Source: Actinophytocola xanthii (GTDB taxonomy: Bacteria > Actinomycetota > Actinomycetes > Mycobacteriales > Pseudonocardiaceae). Taken from it: a stretch of DNA of 64,000 bases. The translations under genes were made by a program, and so were the position numbers. Position 1 is the stretch's first letter; each line of letters opens with the position of its first letter. Positions 1 through 7,902 of this stretch are shown here, in pieces. Below the pieces are notes generated by a model, which was given only the letters and a program-made list of their open reading frames with translations, did not search any database and was not told the DNA's origin. The stretch lies in contig NZ_MSIE01000046.1 of the NCBI RefSeq assembly GCF_001921205.1, forward strand, positions 1 through 64,000, given 5' to 3'.

Positions 1-33
1 TCAACCACTGCCAGCCGACACACCGATCATTCT

Positions 34-60
34 GAAACGACTTCTAAGACGGCGCTCAGG
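34..60 (+). repeat. 27-bp repeat, copy 1
   Basis: This 27-bp element matches 23 of 27 bases of the stretch at 2227-2253. Both copies end in the identical run ACGGCGCTCAGG. This copy lies about 105 bp upstream of the copper monooxygenase-like gene. Its role is not known. A shared activator or sigma-factor site is an inference from the non-coding position of both copies. Confidence 0.55.
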
Positions 61-153
61 CCGGTCGCGGTCGGCGCTCCGGAGTAGTACCGCCGTACCG
101 CCTTCCTCCGAGAATGACGACCGCAGTACGACGAAACAGGACGGAATCGGTTC

Positions 154-159
154 TAGCGT
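154..159 (+). promoter_or_regulatory. -10 box of a putative leaderless transcript
   Basis: TAGCGT is followed by exactly six bases and then the ATG at 166. This TANNNT-N6-ATG layout is typical of leaderless mRNAs in actinobacteria. No Shine-Dalgarno sequence precedes the ATG, which supports the reading. No clear -35 box is visible. Confidence 0.4.
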
Positions 160-165
160 TCGGCT

Positions 166-1371
166 ATGAGGAAACCTGATAGTCTACTGTGGAGGCTTGG
201 GACGGCCACCATGGCGCTGGCGGCGACGTTCGCTGTCGTCTCCTGCGGGTCGGACGCCGACAACGGTGCGGCGCCCGCCGCGACCGACTCGCACAGCGCG
301 CACGCGGGCGGGCCGTCGGCTCCACCGCAGCCGCTGCGCGCCGGCGAGCGGTTCGTCAACCTGAAGATGGCCGAGGCCTACACGCCCACGCCGCCGGAGG
401 GCGGCGGTACGGACGAGTACCGGTGCCAGGTGATCGATCCGGGCCTGACCAAGACGGCCTTCCTGACCGGGACGCAGGTCACGCCGGAGAACGTCGCCAT
501 CGCGCACCACGCCATCGTGTACGCGGTGCCGCCGGGCGGCGCTGCCGCGGTGCGCGAGCAGGACGCGAAGACCCCGGGCCTCGGCTGGCAGTGTTTCGGC
601 GGGACCGGCGTTCCCGGCGCCGAAGTAGAAGAGGGGGACGCGGCGTGGGTGGACACCTGGACGCCGGGCGGCACGGAGACACTGTTCACCCAGGACGCCG
701 GCTTCAAGCTGGAGCCGGGCAGCCTGGTCGTCCTCCAGATCCACTACAACCTGCTCGCGACCGACGGCAAGCCGGCCGGGTCGGACCGCTCGGCGGTGCG
801 GCTGCGGCTGACGGACGGCACGCCGCGGACCCGGGAGTTCGTCACGTGGCCGCTCGACGCGCCGACCGACCTGCCCTGCGCCGCCGACGAGTCGGGGCCG
901 CTCTGCGACCGGGCGGCCTCGATCGCGGACGTGACGAAGCGGTTCGGGCCGGAGGTCGGCGGCTCCGCGGACGAGCAGCTGGAGGAGTGCGGTCAGAGCG
1001 CGCCGAAGCCCGGTAACACCCAGACCTGCGACCACGAGGTGCCGGAGCCGATGACGCTGTTCGGCGGTCTCGGCCACATGCACCTGCTCGGGCGGGCCAT
1101 CAAGGTCGAACTCAACCCGGGCACGCCGAACGCCAAGGTCGTGCTGGACGTGCCGCAGTTCGACTTCGACAACCAGCGGCTGATGAAGCTGCCGTCGCCG
1201 GTGGAGATCGTTCCGGGGGACACGCTGCGGGTGACGTGTACGCACGACGCGGGGCTGCGCAAGCGGCTGCCGCAGCTGAGCAAGCTGCCGCCCCGCTACG
1301 TGGTGTGGGGCGACGGCACCAGCGACGAGATGTGCACGGGCATCATGACGGTCTCCCCCCGCAAGTCCTGA
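166..1371 (+). CDS. copper type II monooxygenase-like lipoprotein
   Basis: A 401-residue exported protein. The signal peptide ends in a lipobox (VVSC, Cys27), so it is probably anchored to the outer face of the membrane. It resembles the copper type II ascorbate-dependent monooxygenase (PHM/DBH) fold. Candidate copper ligands are visible: His114-His115 and His193 for one site, and the HMH motif at about 304-306 with Met389 (DEMC) for the other. Families with this fold hydroxylate C-H bonds using two uncoupled coppers, but the substrate here cannot be read from sequence. It is monocistronic and converges with a response regulator gene. Translation may be leaderless because there is no ribosome site before the ATG. 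The fold is fairly sure, the enzymatic activity is not. Confidence 0.72.
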   Translation: MRKPDSLLWRLGTATMALAATFAVVSCGSDADNGAAPAATDSHSAHAGGPSAPPQPLRAGERFVNLKMAEAYTPTPPEGGGTDEYRCQVIDPGLTKTAFLTGTQVTPENVAIAHHAIVYAVPPGGAAAVREQDAKTPGLGWQCFGGTGVPGAEVEEGDAAWVDTWTPGGTETLFTQDAGFKLEPGSLVVLQIHYNLLATDGKPAGSDRSAVRLRLTDGTPRTREFVTWPLDAPTDLPCAADESGPLCDRAASIADVTKRFGPEVGGSADEQLEECGQSAPKPGNTQTCDHEVPEPMTLFGGLGHMHLLGRAIKVELNPGTPNAKVVLDVPQFDFDNQRLMKLPSPVEIVPGDTLRVTCTHDAGLRKRLPQLSKLPPRYVVWGDGTSDEMCTGIMTVSPRKS

Positions 1372-1400
1372 CGAAGCGTCGAACTGTCGTGGCGGTCGGA

Positions 1401-1431
1401 GGGGTGCGGCTGCGAACTCCGGCCGCGCCCC
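1401..1431. terminator. bidirectional terminator hairpin
   Basis: The 10-bp arms 1401-1410 (GGGGTGCGGC) and 1422-1431 pair with one G-U and enclose an 11-nt loop. The hairpin sits between two convergent genes ending at 1371 and 1454, so it can serve both. Confidence 0.55.
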
Positions 1432-1453
1432 GACGGACGCGCGAGATGAAGCG

Positions 1454-2119
1454 CTAGACCGGCCGGGTGAGTCTCAGGTCGTAGGCGAGGATGACGGCCT
1501 GGATCCGGTCCCGCGCGCCGATCTTGGCGAGGACCCGCCCGACGTGGGTCTTCACCGTCGACTCCGACAGCGTGAACCGTTGCGCGATCTCGCCGTTGGT
1601 GAGGCCGTGGCCGATGGCGACGAGGATCTCGCGCTCGCGACCGGTCAGGGAGTCCAGCCGGGGATCCTCCCGCACGGGCCCGCGGAGGTCATCGTCGAGC
1701 CGGTCGGCGAACACGTCGAGCAGCCGCCTAGTCAGCGCCGGCGCGATCACCACATCCCCGGCGGCGACTGCCCGGATACCGGCGAGCAACTCCTCCGGGC
1801 GGGTGTCCTTGAGCAGGATGCCGCTCGCCCCGGCCCGCAGCACGGCGAGCGCGTACCGGTCCACGTCGAACGCCGTCAGCACCAGGATCCGCGAACGCCC
1901 GCCGGCGGCGAGGATGCGCCGGATGGCCTCGATTCCGTCGACGCCCGGCATGCGGATGTCCATCAGCACCACGTCGGGACGCAGCTCGGTGGTCCGCCGA
2001 ACGGCCTCGGCGCGGTTCTCGGCCTCGCCGACGATCTCGGTGTCGGGGGCGCTCTCCAGCAGCATGCGAAACCCGAAGCGCTGCAGCGGCTGGGCGTCCA
2101 CCACGAGCACAGAGATCAT
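1454..2119 (-). CDS. NarL/FixJ-family response regulator (LuxR HTH)
   Basis: A 221-residue two-domain response regulator. The receiver domain (about 1-120) has the phospho-acceptor Asp54 (LMDIRMPG), Thr82 and Lys104. The C-terminal LuxR helix-turn-helix (about 150-215) starts LTGREREILVAIGHG and contains STVKTHVGRVLAKIG. It would bind DNA as a phosphorylated dimer. The acidic pair near the N-terminus that normally coordinates magnesium reads D8-A9 instead of D-D, so phosphorylation may be altered. No sensor kinase gene is adjacent. A GAAAGG ribosome site precedes the ATG. It converges with the copper monooxygenase-like gene. Confidence 0.9.
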   Translation of the reverse strand: MISVLVVDAQPLQRFGFRMLLESAPDTEIVGEAENRAEAVRRTTELRPDVVLMDIRMPGVDGIEAIRRILAAGGRSRILVLTAFDVDRYALAVLRAGASGILLKDTRPEELLAGIRAVAAGDVVIAPALTRRLLDVFADRLDDDLRGPVREDPRLDSLTGREREILVAIGHGLTNGEIAQRFTLSESTVKTHVGRVLAKIGARDRIQAVILAYDLRLTRPV

Positions 2120-2226
2120 GAATGGCTGCCTTTCAGGGTCGCGTGGACGGGTCCAGCCGCCGTCCGGTGCGGGGCCGGGTGCTGACCGTGCCGCCCGGCG
2201 ATGCCTAACTTCTACCGAGCGGACCT

Positions 2227-2253
2227 GAGACGACTGTTAAAACGGCGCTCAGG
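2227..2253 (+). repeat. 27-bp repeat, copy 2
   Basis: Second copy of the element at 34-60, with 23 of 27 bases identical. It lies about 108 bp upstream of the response regulator start on the minus strand and 335 bp upstream of the 16-codon gene on the plus strand. Confidence 0.55.
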
Positions 2254-2587
2254 CGATGTGGACCCGGCAGGAGTCAGCCGCCAGGCTCAGGTGGCGTACC
2301 TGGCAACCACAACCCAGAACGAGTCGGGGGGTAGCCGAACCGCACCGGTCGGGTCGCTGCCGCGGTGAGCCGCACGGCAGGGCGAGCAAGACAGGACGAG
2401 ATGCGGCGCCAGGGCCGGCGGCTGGGCGTGGACCAGGGTCGTGGGCGACGCGATCGCCCTCCGCGGTGGCCGTCGCTGCGGCGCTCGTCGGGTCACGGCA
2501 CTGGACGTGCTGACCGCCGTGCGGGCCACCCGAGCAGGACCTATCGGCTCCGCGCCGACGGCGCGGAGCGTACGCAAAGGAGAACTG

Positions 2588-2638
2588 ATGGATCTGACAG
2601 CAACGACGACCGTTCGCAAACCCGCGTACAAGGCGTAA
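2588..2638 (+). CDS. 16-residue peptide gene (unknown function)
   Basis: A strong ribosome site, AAAGGAG, lies five bases before an ATG. The frame reads MDLTATTTVRKPAYKA and ends with TAA, an uncommon stop in this GC-rich genome. The peptide is threonine-rich at its start and basic at its end. The ribosome site is better than that of many real genes in the window, so translation is likely. It could be a small peptide hormone, a RiPP-type precursor or a regulatory leader peptide. No maturation enzyme or transporter is next to it, and I do not recognise the family. Confidence 0.4.
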   Translation: MDLTATTTVRKPAYKA

Positions 2639-2777
2639 ACGCCAGGAACGAAACCAGCGGCGACGGGAGCACCGGAGGTCCGCGGACAGGAACCCAGACA
2701 GGTGATGGACGGCAGTCGCGGCAAGCAGCATCGGCCAACCAATGAATGCTCCGGTGGCCGACAGTGCACCGGTCGGG

Positions 2778-3158
2778 TCAGGCGCCGCCCTTGGCGAGGT
2801 AGTCGGTGGGGTCGTACAGGATGCGCAGTCGCTGGATTCGTCCCTCGGCGAAGGTGAAGAACTCGGTGAGCCGAGAGGTGCCGTTCGGCAGGTGGGCGTC
2901 GTAGAGCACGGCGGTGCCGTCGTCGCCGTGGACCTCCTGGATCAGCTCGATCTTCTGGACGTTCGCGATGAACCCCCGCACTCCCCGCAGGAACGGCGCG
3001 GCCCCGGTCGCCTGTCCGGCGATCGGACCCTCGAAGTGGAGGTCCTCGGCCAGCAGTGGCGCCAGATCCCACCCGTCCCCGTAGCTCTCGATCCCGCCCG
3101 TGAGGATTCGGTAGTACTCCCTGAGCACGGCGGGTGCGCTGTCGCTGACGACGGTCAC
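2778..3158 (-). CDS. NTF2-like / SnoaL-like protein
   Basis: A 126-residue protein with the alpha+beta cone pattern of the NTF2/ketosteroid-isomerase-like superfamily: an N-terminal helix with LREYYRIL, a DLHFEGPIAG segment, and alternating strands ending in FFTFAEGRIQRLRILYDP. Members bind small hydrophobic ligands or act as isomerases or hydrolases, and the particular role is not evident here. The start is GTG at 3158, five bases after an AAAGGAGA ribosome site. It is divergent from an HxlR regulator, which probably controls it. Confidence 0.8.
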   Translation of the reverse strand: MTVVSDSAPAVLREYYRILTGGIESYGDGWDLAPLLAEDLHFEGPIAGQATGAAPFLRGVRGFIANVQKIELIQEVHGDDGTAVLYDAHLPNGTSRLTEFFTFAEGRIQRLRILYDPTDYLAKGGA

Positions 3159-3182
3159 GGTGATCTCCTTTGCCTCGGAACG

Positions 3183-3234
3183 TGGTTGAGAAGCTAAACC
3201 ATCTGGTTGAGATTCACAACGACCCTGCTAGGCT
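3183..3234 (+). promoter_or_regulatory. HxlR operator/promoter with leaderless -10
   Basis: TGGTTGAGA occurs at 3183-3191 and again at 3204-3212, two helical turns apart. The inverted repeat AACCA-TC-TGGTT lies at 3197-3208. TTGAGA (3207-3212) may be the -35 box, with TAGGCT (3229-3234) as -10. Six bases then separate the -10 box from the ATG at 3241, the pattern of a leaderless transcript. The region lies between divergent genes, so autoregulation by the HxlR protein is the natural inference. Confidence 0.5.
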
Positions 3235-3240
3235 GTCGAC

Positions 3241-3885
3241 ATGCGCTCGTACAACCAGTACTGCTCGATGGCACGCGCCCTCGACCTGGTGGGCGACCGC
3301 TGGATCCTGCTGATCGTCCGCGAGCTGCTCACCCAGGGCCCCTGCCGCTTCTCCGACCTGCGCCGCGGGCTGCCGGGCATCGCCAGCAACCTGTTGGCCG
3401 ACCGCCTCCGCGACATGGAGAGCACCGGGCTGATCGCCCGCCACGACGAACCGCCGCCGGTCGCTGCCACGCTGATCAGCCTCACCGACCGCGGCCGGGA
3501 CCTCGGGGGCGTGGTCCGCGAGCTGACCCGGTGGGGCGCCCCACTGATGGTCGTCCCGCCGGACGAGGACGCTTTCCGGGTGCACTGGTTCTCGCTGCCC
3601 CTGCGCCACCTGTGCAGGGACTCCGCACCCGACGAGCCAACGAGCGTCGTGCGCCTCGGCGACCTGGGCGACGGCTGCGACATCATCGCCGACCGGGGTC
3701 GGATCGACGTACGCCCCTGCTCGACCGAACGCCGGCCCGACGCGACGATCACCGCGCCGCCGCAGGTGTTCGTCGCGCTCTTCACCGCGGCGGTGCCCCT
3801 GCAGAAAGCCCTGACCATGGGACTTGCCGTCGACGGCTCCGTCGCGGCCCTCGAACGCGTGCTACCCGGGAGGACGGATGACTGA
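3241..3885 (+). CDS. HxlR-type winged-helix regulator with C-terminal SCP2-like domain
   Basis: A 214-residue regulator. Residues 1-100 form an HxlR winged helix: Cys8 in YNQYCSMARAL, then the core LVGDRWILLIVRELL and FSDLRRGLPGIASNLLADRLRDME. The C-terminal part (about 130-210) ends with a stretch like SCP2 sterol-carrier folds, which may bind a ligand. It is divergent from the NTF2-like gene and overlaps the next gene by 8 bp (stop 3883-3885, next ATG 3878), so the two are translated together. There is no Shine-Dalgarno sequence before the ATG, and the promoter layout suggests leaderless translation. Confidence 0.88.
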   Translation: MRSYNQYCSMARALDLVGDRWILLIVRELLTQGPCRFSDLRRGLPGIASNLLADRLRDMESTGLIARHDEPPPVAATLISLTDRGRDLGGVVRELTRWGAPLMVVPPDEDAFRVHWFSLPLRHLCRDSAPDEPTSVVRLGDLGDGCDIIADRGRIDVRPCSTERRPDATITAPPQVFVALFTAAVPLQKALTMGLAVDGSVAALERVLPGRTDD

Positions 3886-4225
3886 CGCACCCAACGGCGA
3901 CCTGCTCGACCGGATAGCCGAGGACTTCGCCGACGACCGGGACGTCGCCATGGGGACGATGTTCCGCAGCCCAGGGCTCCGCGTCGGCGGCAAGATCTTC
4001 GCCTTCCTCGGACACGGCGGTGAGCTCATCGTGAAGGTCCCCAGCGACCGGGTCAGGGATCTCGTCGCCGCCGGGCAGGCCGAGCAGGTGGTCATGGGCA
4101 AACGAACGATGCGGGAGTGGGTCGAGCTTCCCGCCCTGGGAGACCGCACCGCGACGCTCGCCCTCTGGCGAGAGGTCGCACGCGAGGCACACCAGTATGT
4201 CGACTCACTACGGCGACTCGGCTAG
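3878..4225 (+). CDS. TfoX N-terminal-like protein
   Basis: A 115-residue protein matching the TfoX/Sxy N-terminal domain pattern: MGTMFRSPGLRVGGKIFAFL, then ELIVKVPSDRVRDLVAAG, and a final segment with REWVELP. In proteobacteria TfoX regulates competence. Short actinobacterial homologues are generally uncharacterised. The start at 3878 is preferred because GGGAGGA precedes it, even though it overlaps the HxlR gene by 8 bp. The overlap suggests translational coupling and a shared function with that regulator. Confidence 0.78.
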   Translation: MTDAPNGDLLDRIAEDFADDRDVAMGTMFRSPGLRVGGKIFAFLGHGGELIVKVPSDRVRDLVAAGQAEQVVMGKRTMREWVELPALGDRTATLALWREVAREAHQYVDSLRRLG

Positions 4226-4388
4226 TCAGCGGCTGGAACCTGCCGGTCACCTGTCGGGTGCTCCCCGATCGGTCTCCGCGAGCCGGCAGCAGCACGTGCC
4301 CGCGCGCAGGCAGGCCTGGCCCCGCTCCGGGACGTCACCGCGGCTGCGGCAGTCGCCCGCAAGGTGATCCTCATGCCATGAGCAGGAC

Positions 4389-7076
4389 CTAAGTAGACGG
4401 CCGCAGGCTGGGCAGCTCCCTGAGCTGTCTCCGGGAGGTGATCCCCAGCTTCCGGAAGATGTTGCGCAGGTGGGTGTCGACCGTACGAGGGCTGATGAAC
4501 AGCCGGGCGGCGACCTCCTTCGAGGTCGCTCCCGACGCGACCAGCCGGGCGATGTGCAGCTCCTGCATGGTGAGCTGGTCGCGAGCCTGTCCGGAGCGGC
4601 TGCGCGCGGTCTCGCCCGTGGCGCGCAGCTCGTCGGCGGCGCGCCGGGCGAACGCCTCGAGGCCCGCACCGGACAGGAGCTCGTGCGCGGTCCGCAGGTG
4701 TGGTCGACAGTCCTGCCTGCGGCCCTGGCGGCGCAGCCATTCTCCGTACAGGAGGTGCGCTCTGGCCCGGTACGGCAGCAGCCGACTGTCCGCGAGGCGC
4801 TCGATGGCCTCCAGGTAGTCGTCCTCCACCCCGGTGACCAGTCCCCGTGCGTAGGCCGCGATCCCCAGGCCCGACGCGCTCCCACTGGCGCTCGTGCGTT
4901 CGGTCAGCGACATGAGCGCGGTGACGGCGGTCTCGCGTTCACCGCACCGGACGGCCGCCTCCACCAGCTCCGGCAGGGAGAACCCCGAGATGAAGATGTC
5001 GCCGTCGGCGGTGGCCCGCCGAGCAGCGGCCAGCGCCAGTGGGTACTCGGCCAGGCCGTTGTGCAGCACGGCGCTCGCCCAGTGGACGTTGGCGACCAGC
5101 TGTCCCAGTCCGGTGGCCGTCGCCGTGACGGCTTCGAACAACGCGGCCGCCTCCGCACGGCGTCCGCGCATCGCGGCCAGCTGCAGCCGGTGGTAGGTGG
5201 TCGGAGGTCCACCGGTCGCGTCGGCGATGGCCTCCTCCTCGGCGATCGCGGCCATCGCCTTGTCGAGATCGCCCGCCAGCGTGGCGGCGGCGGCCGTCTG
5301 AGCGAGGCCGAGCCGCAGAACGAGCGGTGACCCCGACTCGCGGCCGTTCTTCACCAGCCACTCGGCGATCCGAACGTGAGTGTCCGGGTCCCACAGCTCG
5401 CCCGCGAGCACGACCGCGAGCGCGGGATATCGAGTCCAGAGTGGACCTGCCGTGCCGTCAAGGGCCTCACGGACGAGGGGCACGGCCGCGTGGTGTCCGT
5501 CCGCCTCCAGCGCGGTCAGCGCGTCCAGGACGTCCGGGTCGTGCGGTGGGGCGGTCCTGGCCTCGGCCAGGACCATCTCCATCACACCGGTCGCGCGCCC
5601 GACCATCAGGCTCGCCTCCAGTGCCGCCAGGCAGCTCTCCCGGGATCGGACGGGGTCCAGCGGAGCGAGCCGTCGCCCAGCGCGCAGCATGTACGCCGGT
5701 CCGGCCCCGTCGTCCACCCTGACGAAGGCGATCCGGCCCCGCAGCAGGTCGGCCTCCGCTCGCTGGAACTCGTCCAGGCTCGCGTTCTCGAAGGTCGTGA
5801 GCAGGTCAGCCGCCCGGTCCGCGGCGCCCGCCTCGAGGTGGGCGCGCGCCGCCGCGAGGATCCGCTCGGCCCGCCGGGCGGGGTCGCGCGTCAGTTCCGC
5901 GGCCCGTTCGAGGAAGGCGGCCGACGCGACCACACCGCCACGGGCCTGGGCACGGGACGCCGACCGGGCCAGATCGGCGGCGACGTCGTCGTCCGGTACG
6001 GCGGCCGCCTGAGCACGGTGCCAGGCGCGCCGGTCCGGGTCGGCTTCCTGGTCGGTGACCTCGGCGAGGACGTGGTGGGCCAACCTGCGCTCGGCGAGCT
6101 CGGCGCTCGCGTACGCCGCGGTCCGCGCGACCGGGTGATAGAAGCGCACGCGAGTGCCGAACTCGACCAGACCGGTGGCCGTGGCGGCCGCACCCGCGGC
6201 CGGTACGTCGATGCCGAGCCGCTGTGCGGCGGGCCACAGCAGCCCGGGATCGCCTGTCGGGTCGGCAGCGGCGACCGTGAGCAGGAGCCGCGCCTGCGCG
6301 GGCAGGGCGGACAGCGTGACCTGGAACCCGTGCTCGACACGCGACGGCACCGAGGTGATCCCGAGCGGGGCGAACCCGCCCGCCCTGGGCAACGTGAGCA
6401 GAGCCAGGGGGTTTCCCCGGGCCTCGGCGACGAGCCGGTCACGCACCTGCTCGTCGAGGGTCTCGTGGCTCTGAGCCGCGAGCAGGGCCCGCGCGTCCGC
6501 GTCGCCGAGCCCCTCGACGGTCAGGCACGGCAGGACGTCCAGCTCGCTCGCCCGGCACGGCACGCGGACCGCGAACACCGCGGCCACCGGTTCGGCGGAG
6601 ATCCGCCGGGCGAGGAACGTCAGCGCCTCCGACGAGGCCGCGTCCAACCACTGCGCGTCGTCGACGACACACAGCACCGGACGTTCCCGGGCCGCCGTCG
6701 CCAGCAAGCCCAGCACCGCCAGCCCGATCCGGAACACGTCCGGTGTGCCGGTCGCCATCCCGAACGCGACCTGGAGGGCGTGGCCGTGCTGGGCCGGCAG
6801 CTCGGGGAGGTGGCGCAGCACAGGCAGGCACAGCTGGTGAAGCGCGGCGAACGGCAGCTCTGCCTCGAGCTGGGAGCCGGCCGCGCGCACCACATGGAAC
6901 CCGGACGCGGCCAGCTCCGCGTGCCGCAGCAGACTGCTCTTGCCGATGCCCGCCTCACCGCGCAGGACCAGTGCACCGCCCTGCCCGTTCCTCGCCGCGC
7001 CGATCAGCTCGTCGAGACCGCGCTTCTCGTGCTGCCTGCCGAGCAGCTGGCCGCGAGGGGGAGACGACGTGCGCAC
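4389..7076 (-). CDS. large LuxR-family ATPase transcriptional regulator (LAL type)
   Basis: An 895-residue regulator. The N-terminal STAND/AAA-type ATPase has a Walker A motif (GEAGIGKSSLL, about 40-50) and a Walker B-like motif (VLCVVDDAQWLD, about 135-146). A long alanine-rich helical, TPR-like middle region follows. The C-terminal LuxR HTH (about 830-890) contains LTMQELHIARLVASGATSKEVAARLF and RTVDTHLRNIFRKLG. LAL regulators typically activate secondary metabolism or sugar-use genes on binding an inducer. No obvious target operon is adjacent. It converges with the HxlR/TfoX pair, with about 160 bp between. Confidence 0.93.
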   Translation of the reverse strand: MRTSSPPRGQLLGRQHEKRGLDELIGAARNGQGGALVLRGEAGIGKSSLLRHAELAASGFHVVRAAGSQLEAELPFAALHQLCLPVLRHLPELPAQHGHALQVAFGMATGTPDVFRIGLAVLGLLATAARERPVLCVVDDAQWLDAASSEALTFLARRISAEPVAAVFAVRVPCRASELDVLPCLTVEGLGDADARALLAAQSHETLDEQVRDRLVAEARGNPLALLTLPRAGGFAPLGITSVPSRVEHGFQVTLSALPAQARLLLTVAAADPTGDPGLLWPAAQRLGIDVPAAGAAATATGLVEFGTRVRFYHPVARTAAYASAELAERRLAHHVLAEVTDQEADPDRRAWHRAQAAAVPDDDVAADLARSASRAQARGGVVASAAFLERAAELTRDPARRAERILAAARAHLEAGAADRAADLLTTFENASLDEFQRAEADLLRGRIAFVRVDDGAGPAYMLRAGRRLAPLDPVRSRESCLAALEASLMVGRATGVMEMVLAEARTAPPHDPDVLDALTALEADGHHAAVPLVREALDGTAGPLWTRYPALAVVLAGELWDPDTHVRIAEWLVKNGRESGSPLVLRLGLAQTAAAATLAGDLDKAMAAIAEEEAIADATGGPPTTYHRLQLAAMRGRRAEAAALFEAVTATATGLGQLVANVHWASAVLHNGLAEYPLALAAARRATADGDIFISGFSLPELVEAAVRCGERETAVTALMSLTERTSASGSASGLGIAAYARGLVTGVEDDYLEAIERLADSRLLPYRARAHLLYGEWLRRQGRRQDCRPHLRTAHELLSGAGLEAFARRAADELRATGETARSRSGQARDQLTMQELHIARLVASGATSKEVAARLFISPRTVDTHLRNIFRKLGITSRRQLRELPSLRPST

Positions 7077-7122
7077 GGCACCAACGTTAGCTAGGCGGGC
7101 CCGCCGCGGTGGTACGCCGTCG

Positions 7123-7827
7123 TCAGTTCGGGCCCGCCGAGGACTCGACCTCGGCCTTCAGATCCTGGAGCCACAGGTCCAGCCCACCGCCGAGCATCGC
7201 CGCGACGGTGTCGTAGTCGGGTCCCTTCAACGAGTCCAGGAACGGAGCCGCCCACGACTCCTCGGTGTGCACGAGGGTCCCACCGTCCTTCTCCGTGAAC
7301 GTCCACAGGTGGACGCCCTTGTCGATGGAGATCGTCTTGCCGACCGCCGGGCCTTCCCAGATCACGCACGCGCCGGGCTCCAGCTGCCGGACGCTCGAGG
7401 TGATCACGAGGGTGTCTGCCGGGGAGAACTGCGACTCGGGCACGGGGGTCGTCCACCGGAACTGTGAGGTGGCCGAGAGGGCGCCCTGGTCGAGCCGCTC
7501 GATGGTCAGGATCGCCTTCTGCCACCCCACCCAGCCCTCCACGTCGGTATGGGTGTCCCAGACCTCCCGCAGTGGCGCGTCGATGACGATGTCGGACTCG
7601 CGGGTGACGGCCGCGTCATGGTCGATTCCCATACCAGCGCACTCGTTGCCCTCGGCCGGTTCGGCCGAGTCCGCCGCCGCGGACTCGGAGGTGGGCGCGG
7701 CGGTGCTCGACCCGCTACCGGGCTCGGCGTCGCCGCCCGAGCCGCACCCGGCGACGGCGACCGCGATTCCCGCGGCCACGGCGACAATCCTCGTGACCCG
7801 AGGGCCGGTCGGAGTGGTGAAGTGCAT
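7123..7827 (-). CDS. SRPBCC-domain lipoprotein
   Basis: A 234-residue exported protein. The N-terminus carries a signal peptide ending in VAVAGCGSG, a lipobox. A Ser/Ala/Glu-rich linker follows to about residue 60, and then an SRPBCC (START-like) ligand-binding domain with IDAPLREVWDTHTDVEGWVGWQ and FTEKDGGTLVHTEESW near its end. SRPBCC domains bind hydrophobic ligands, and an externally anchored one is less common than a cytoplasmic one. It lies about 45 bp downstream of the LuxR regulator on the same strand and about 75 bp before the oxidase gene. The substrate is unknown. Confidence 0.82.
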   Translation of the reverse strand: MHFTTPTGPRVTRIVAVAAGIAVAVAGCGSGGDAEPGSGSSTAAPTSESAAADSAEPAEGNECAGMGIDHDAAVTRESDIVIDAPLREVWDTHTDVEGWVGWQKAILTIERLDQGALSATSQFRWTTPVPESQFSPADTLVITSSVRQLEPGACVIWEGPAVGKTISIDKGVHLWTFTEKDGGTLVHTEESWAAPFLDSLKGPDYDTVAAMLGGGLDLWLQDLKAEVESSAGPN

Positions 7828-7902
7828 GTCGCGATCCTTGATCTTCTCGGTTTACCTTGCCGCTCACCGACTGGCGGGCGGGACTCGACACTCCTGCCGG
7901 TG

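Larger units (their letters stand above)
2120..2777. other. 658-bp region with only a 16-codon gene
   Basis: Longer open frames on both strands here have arginine- and proline-rich compositions typical of shadow frames, and I accept none of them. The region holds the upstream part of the response regulator gene, repeat copy 2 and the 16-codon gene at 2588. It could encode a small RNA or leader transcript, but nothing in the sequence proves that. Confidence 0.5.

Noticed and set aside
2249-3072. Minus-strand open frames of 160-261 codons over the region before the NTF2-like gene
   Set aside because: Composition is arginine- and proline-rich and they overlap the better supported NTF2-like gene in another frame. 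There are no recognisable domains and no ribosome site.
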